Positions 45,963-64,000 of a stretch of 64,000 nt of DNA are shown here, in pieces; the first letter of the stretch is position 1; each line of letters opens with the position of its first letter. The notes under the pieces are model-generated. The model was not told where the DNA came from. It worked only from the letters and a program-made list of their open reading frames with translations, and ran no database searches. Origin of the DNA: Lota lota (lineage: Eukaryota; Chordata; Actinopteri; Gadiformes; Lotidae); NCBI GenBank assembly GCA_026745465.1, contig JACYXH010000216.1, positions 1,304,501 to 1,368,500 of the forward strand, written 5' to 3'. A program made the translations under genes and the position numbers.

Positions 45963-46865
45963 CATAACTGTACGCTCAAAAACCAGCATAGACCAGTGCA
46001 GCTAATAGTCATTGGATCAGCACTAGAAACAAATGAGATCGCTCATATGACCCCTGTGAGTTACCATAATGACTTGATAATGAAAAGAGGTAACCGATAG
46101 ACCCTAATTACCCTATCTCTGCCTGTTGATTGCAGAATATATTAGGAGATCACATTCATCACCTGGGTCCTAATTGAAAGAAAGAAATCCTTAACGGTGT
46201 TCTGTCCACTCTGACTGGCTGTGCAACTGTGTGACGCGAACTAGCGCAGCTCGGCTGGGTGGGGGGCGTGAGTGGGAGGGGTTTTGGGGGTATCAATATT
46301 ACGATTATTGTAAACAAAGAGAGGTACGGGCTGGCCAGCATTTCTTATTTGTAGAATATATCAGTTATAGGATGTGATTCTATTGATAACATTATTGAAA
46401 TCGCTATCGATCAGCATTGACTACGGATATGTCCAGGTTATTTTAAGCTACGTGAAAGCGGACACGTTGCACATTGTGGCTTTAACACCTCTCTTGAAGA
46501 TTGTTACTTGTTCACAGCAGTGTTTTCTTTCTGCCTCCTCACAGAGACCTGCGTGTGTCGGGACTTGGTGTCAAACTGTCAGACACCAGGAAAGACAGAC
46601 AAAAGAAGTGCCTGCTTCACCTCAATGTTCTCTCTATTATCTTCTAGGTTGCTCTGTTTGGAGTCTAGCCTGGCTTAATAACAACCGTGACTCAGGCCTT
46701 TCAGGCTAGTCTGTTATTTACCAGTACACGTTCAATCATTTAAATATCACATTTCCACATTCGAGCGGGGAAAAACATATTTGAAGCCATCATTCACGAA
46801 AATGTGTTTTCATGAATTTGTTCATCACAGACAAGGAGAGTGATAGGGATCAAGTTCAGAGAAAC

Positions 46866-46942
46866 ACACACACAGACACACACATACGCACCCACCCACA
46901 CACACACCCACATCCACACACACACACGCACATGCACACACC
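46866..46942 (+). repeat. Imperfect (CA)n
   Basis: cacacagacac, cccaccc and cacatgcacac variants. Not a clean array. Confidence 0.9.
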
Positions 46943-48099
46943 CTGGGTTCCTTGCCCATGCTCTGCCATCTGTAGGGATACATTGGGAGGATCGAGGTGG
47001 CGGGTGAACCGCGATAATAAAAAGTTAAATGGTCCAATTTTGTCCTGTCAGATGGATAGACATCACTCCTGACAGCCAGGGCTGTTAAAAGACGCCAATT
47101 AATCTTCCCTGGCTCCTTGGGGCTGGGGGGCCCAGCCAGGATGAACGTAGATGGGCCTGGCATCATTAGCCGCGACATTCGCCAAGCACTGCTGCACCAC
47201 AACTGTTAGAACCAACATTAATGGAAGAAGCAGGCAGCGGAACATTGACATTTATTCGCTGAACTGTCATTTGTAATGTCAACAATGACATCAGGGGTTT
47301 GTCATTTCTGTTGAGCCATTCGGGTCGATACCTTTTCCAAATGAGTTTTCGGTATGAGTCAAAAGTCATTTATAAGCTTTTAGTTAATGAGGAACTCATC
47401 ATTAAAAGAACATTCATATACAATTTGAATGTGAATGAATGGGAACCTTTCGTGAATATCCATGAATAATCTTTCTCATCATCATTTTCTTTTAATTTAA
47501 TATTACTTATAACATATTTCAATGGAGCTTCTGTATTAGTGTATCTTTAGCTTTGCAACAGCTTTATGCCCGATGTGTATCTCTTTATCATCAATATCAA
47601 TCTTCAGAAGGATTCAGAGCTCATTTTAAAAGGTTTTATTCCTGGCTCTTACCTTGAATCACAGCAAAAGAAGCCAACGCTTCACAAATGACTCACTGAT
47701 ATCCCTTGGTTGTGATTGCAGGTCCTGTCCGGCTGACGGCCCCCTGCTCTGGCAGACCCTTCTGATGGTGCTCTACCTCCGCAGATGGCCACGGATCGCT
47801 CAGAGCTACGGCAAAGCAGCCGCAAAGACCGGAAGGAAGAACACTGAATCACACATGAATTTATGTCATCCCGTAGCATACCAGCAACAGCCAGATCTCT
47901 AAATGTTGAAATCTATTCCCGCTAGTGGTGTCAACAACAACACCTTTCCCACATCCCTGGCTTGGTTGGGGTCTCAGCTGTCCTGTAGCTAACACGAGGC
48001 TTGGGAATTTCCCCATGATAAATACGGGTAAATACAGCATTGCTCATTCAAATGAACACACCGTCATGTCCTCCTGGACATGCTGGCATGCTGTTAATG

Positions 48100-48163
48100 G
48101 ATGTGTGTGTGTGTGTGTGTGTGTTTATGTTTAGTTTAGGTTTGTCTGTGTGTGGGGGATCTG

Positions 48164-48214
<51 letters not shown>

Positions 48215-48222
48215 ATGCACAC
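48100..48222 (+). repeat. Two (GT)n arrays
   Basis: About 48102-48124 and 48166-48213, separated by a T-rich 40-nt segment. Confidence 0.93.
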
Positions 48223-48248
48223 CAGTGTATTTGTGTGTGTCTCAGCAG

Positions 48249-48338
48249 GTTAAGGAAACAACCCACTCCGCTCAACATCACGGCAACACCATTTTGAACA
48301 ATGAGTCTTCGCCAAAGGAGATAGACAGCATTGATGAG
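48249..48338 (+). other. Exon-like segment of unknown status
   Basis: Acceptor-like GTGTCTCAGCAG| precedes 90 nt that are open in one frame (30 codons, VKETTHSAQHHGNTILNNES and onward to SIDE). A GAG|GTACAC donor-like site follows. The peptide matches neither the EF-hand of PLC zeta nor anything else I recognise. It may be chance or an exon of an untranslated RNA. Confidence 0.15.
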
Positions 48339-48747
48339 GTACACACTTAAACCGTAATATGCTTTTTGTTTGTGTTGCGGTCCCTGAGCCTAAGTCATTC
48401 TCTCTAGCACTCATCCTGGCTGGATAAACAGCAAGGCCAAAGAAAACCTAATTAGCCTGTGGATTTCACAACCATGTGGAACCACAGTTGGTTGCCTCCC
48501 CTATACTAGGAGTATGGAACCAATGACACAAACAGGTCACAAATAGAGTAAAACCACCTTTTATTCTACAATTATGAGCAGAATCTATGTTTTGCGTCAC
48601 CTGAAGGATCAATATCTCTATATGCATTCAACGTCTTTAGACTGTGTGATCTAAATAGACCCGAGGAATTTCCTATACAGAGCACAGATTGTGCTCTGAA
48701 ATGGCCTATTGGCAACGTAGTCATGTGCATTGTAGCTATGTAGATAG

Positions 48748-48750
<3 letters not shown>

Positions 48751-48786
<36 letters not shown>

Positions 48787-48793
48787 CACACAT
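48751..48793 (+). repeat. (CA)n microsatellite
   Basis: About 20 CA units with one cgca interruption. Confidence 0.93.
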
Positions 48794-49320
48794 TAGATGC
48801 AACACATGCTTCTAAGCACACACGTTCTATTCGCGAAAGAGGACGCAGAACCTCTGATCCACTCGAAGAGTGCAGCCATGCAGAACTATTGCTTTGGACT
48901 CCATGTGCACTGCCTGGAAATGATCAGATCCAGCTTGTGAGCACCAATGGCCCCTGACAAGCTCCTGGCCTGCCTGGCACCACAGCCTCGTGTACACACA
49001 GCTCAGTGTGCCAGGGACCATGGACTGGAGGGAATCACCATCATCGTGCACCAATGCTTCACAGCGCCGCACACCCCATCACGGACAACAGCCAGATTTA
49101 GATGGCGGAAGGAAGGGATAAAGGAGCGAAGTCCCAGTTATCGACACTGAAACAACTGACAGAATACACTATGAGCATGTTGAGCTGTACGGTCCTCAGA
49201 CTGGTGCAACCTTTTCATTCACAAATTGAAACGTTCTGTGTTGTCACGTTCATAAAAACGATTTGACTGATATTCTGACTCACAGACTAAATGGCTTACA
49301 GAGTCTATTATGACTAAAAG

Positions 49321-49462
49321 CTGTAAAACCCCTCTTAACTGTACATGTCAGAGTATAGGAAATGATGAATGAACAAGCAGGAGGTGTGATGTACAGCATG
49401 TAACATATTTTTGGCTCAATATGGTATTCATTTGATAAGTTGCCTGTGAACCAAACTGTAAT
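49321..49462 (+). repeat. 140-bp dispersed repeat, copy B
   Basis: Direct-orientation partner of 44956-45094. The flanks differ, so this is either a small segmental duplication or two insertions of one unnamed repeat family. Confidence 0.85.
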
Positions 49463-49560
49463 GATTTAGTCACAACTTTTCAGACAGCTGCATGACCAAC
49501 ACAGGGAAAAGCTTTTCCATCCTAATTTCTCTGTCGCTTTCTCTGGCTGAGGAAGATACG

Positions 49561-49584
49561 CCCCCCCCCCCCCCCCCCCCCCCC
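49561..49584 (+). repeat. Poly-C run, 24 nt
   Basis: Twenty-four C, about 100 nt right of the second 140-bp repeat copy. Confidence 0.9.
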
Positions 49585-50191
49585 TCAGTCTGCAGACTGT
49601 GTTTGACGAAACAGTCAGAGACAGAATACATGAGGCACTTTAATCTGTCCATCAGAGGGAGAGCTATGGTAATGCAGTAATGCCAGACCATAGCTCTATA
49701 GCTCCACAAACTCCAATGGTCTTCTTCCACAACAATGCCCATGGAATCGGAACTCTCGCTATTCCCCCAATCTCCTGTCCTCTATGATGTCATCGGTGTT
49801 CTGAGGTTGTTCATTTCGGGCCACATAGCTTCTGCTCTCCTCTCAACACTTGTAGTAAACAATGATCCATCTTGGCCAGGCTCCAGTATCCACAGCAATC
49901 GATATCTAAGGTAGGTTTCTTGTTTTTTCCAGGGTTTCACTTTTAACCTGCAGGATGCAGGTGACTTAAAGACAATTCTAAGCATTTGTTAATGAGTATG
50001 TAACGGCAAGAGCTGAACTCTGTTGTAAAAGCTAGTGACATGTTTGAGGGCTACATATACTTGGTAAATTTGGCACAAACACACTGTTCAAAGCAGGGGG
50101 CTTCGATTCTCAGCAAGGCTACCATGGGTAAATACCCATTTTCTTTCAAATTTTCATGTACAATAATTATTTTATTTGGTGTGCACGTGTG

Positions 50192-50193
<2 letters not shown>

Positions 50194-50248
<55 letters not shown>

Positions 50249-50250
50249 AT
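50194..50250 (+). repeat. (GT)n microsatellite
   Basis: About 26 GT units, 0.7 kb upstream of plcz1 exon A. Confidence 0.95.
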
Positions 50251-50925
50251 GCGTGTCTATGTGTGTGTCTGGCAAATGATACAGTGACACAGGAGGGGTC
50301 GGATACATTATATGTTGCTCTGAGACAATGTCAGGCACATAGAGCCAGGGAAACAGCCCCAGAAATGACAGTGTGTGAAGGTCTAGTGGAAATAAAAAAA
50401 GAAGGGTATGATGGAGATGCACGGCTGGTGGGGACTCGAGAAGATGCTGTTGCTTCAGTGTTTGACGAGAGCGAACAGTGATATGGCGTGCTGGAGGAGA
50501 GGGTGACAGATGAAGGGGATTGTATTCCCCTGAGATTGAAACAGCCCGTCTCTTCACTTTAATGCCTCTTGTGCGTGGGGAGGGCGAGAGGAGAAGTAGA
50601 AGACAAAAGTCATTCGCAGGTTGCTCAGGTAAAAGAGGAATCTGTGAATCTCAGTCTAGACCTGGCGTTCCTCTGCATTAATCCCTCCGAGCCATTCGGA
50701 GGAGTCACTACCGGCGCCATTTAGATAGAAACCGATTTGTCTAAGACTGCTGGGAGAAGAAACGTATTTTGATCTATTATTTTCTGAAGGACTCACTCCG
50801 ATGAATCTCCCCAGCCCAGACTAAGGGAGCCCCGATTTAGACACGACGTCAGAAGTGAATTGAATCCAAGACTATTGATCCTATCCTAAACCCTGTCTCT
50901 CCTCCAGGTCCCTAGTTCATAGAAG

Positions 50926-63872
<12,947 letters not shown>

Positions 63873-64000
63873 GTACGTACAGCCGTATTTCAATAGGAGC
63901 ACACGCACCTGTGATGTACAGGCTGCAAAAGATACCATCACTGTTATAGACCACAAATGCGGTAACACTAATCAGTCGCTGTATAACACAACGCTCACAC

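Noticed and set aside
46540..46650. Segment after a strong acceptor-like tttctgcctcctcacag
   Set aside because: No family resemblance and no convincing donor; single splice-like signals are common by chance.
47711..47905. Exon-like segment after an acceptor-like ttgtgattgcag
   Set aside because: The encoded peptides match nothing I recognise, one frame stops early, and no good donor follows.

Overview
The window is vertebrate nuclear DNA, most likely from a ray-finned (teleost) fish. The evidence is spliced genes with GT-AG introns, very dense and very long (CA)n/(GT)n and (CT)n/(GA)n microsatellites, and fragments of tRNA-derived SINEs carrying the 'catttagcagatgcttttatcc' type of block common in teleosts. 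I cannot assign an order or species. No bacterial, viral or CRISPR feature is present.

Two protein-coding genes can be read exon by exon, in head-to-head orientation. On the minus strand, 36087 down to 4606 holds the first four coding exons of plekha5 (pleckstrin homology domain-containing family A member 5). These encode residues 1-104, including both WW domains. The PH domain and the rest lie beyond the left edge. Intron 3 is about 30 kb and fills most of the left half of the window. On the plus strand, 50926 to 63872 holds nine exons of plcz1 (phospholipase C zeta). They cover the distal EF-hand lobe, the complete X and Y catalytic boxes and the start of the C2 domain. The C-terminal C2 exons lie beyond the right edge. 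Phases match at all 11 exon-exon joins, and the joined reading frames have no stop codon.

Layout: 1-4605 is plekha5 intron 4. Exon 4 is 4606-4689. Intron 3 is 4690-34879 and carries microsatellites, SINE remnants, a diverged tandem duplication, hairpins and two CpG-richer islets (about 11.4-11.8 kb and 22.0-22.3 kb) that may be alternative promoters. Exons 3, 2 and 1 lie at 34880-36087. The region 36088-50907 is intergenic, rich in long poly-C/poly-G runs and (GT)n, with a duplicated 140-bp repeat and more SINE remnants. From 50926 to the right edge is plcz1, whose introns hold a 420-bp CT-rich array, a compound (GT)n array with a 140-bp higher-order period, and a 35-bp minisatellite of about 20 copies.

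The gene order matches the plekha5-plcz1 neighbourhood known from mammals, where PLCZ1 and PLEKHA5 flank CAPZA3. I see no capza3-like exon in the 14.8-kb interval here. The two genes are neighbours, not functional partners: PLEKHA5 is a phosphoinositide-binding scaffold and PLC zeta is a phosphoinositide-hydrolysing enzyme linked in mammals to egg activation. The most notable points are the strongly acidic X-Y linker of this PLC zeta (the mammalian one is basic), the absence of a visible first EF-hand lobe, and tandem repeat arrays lying within about 35-45 nt of three 3' splice sites.
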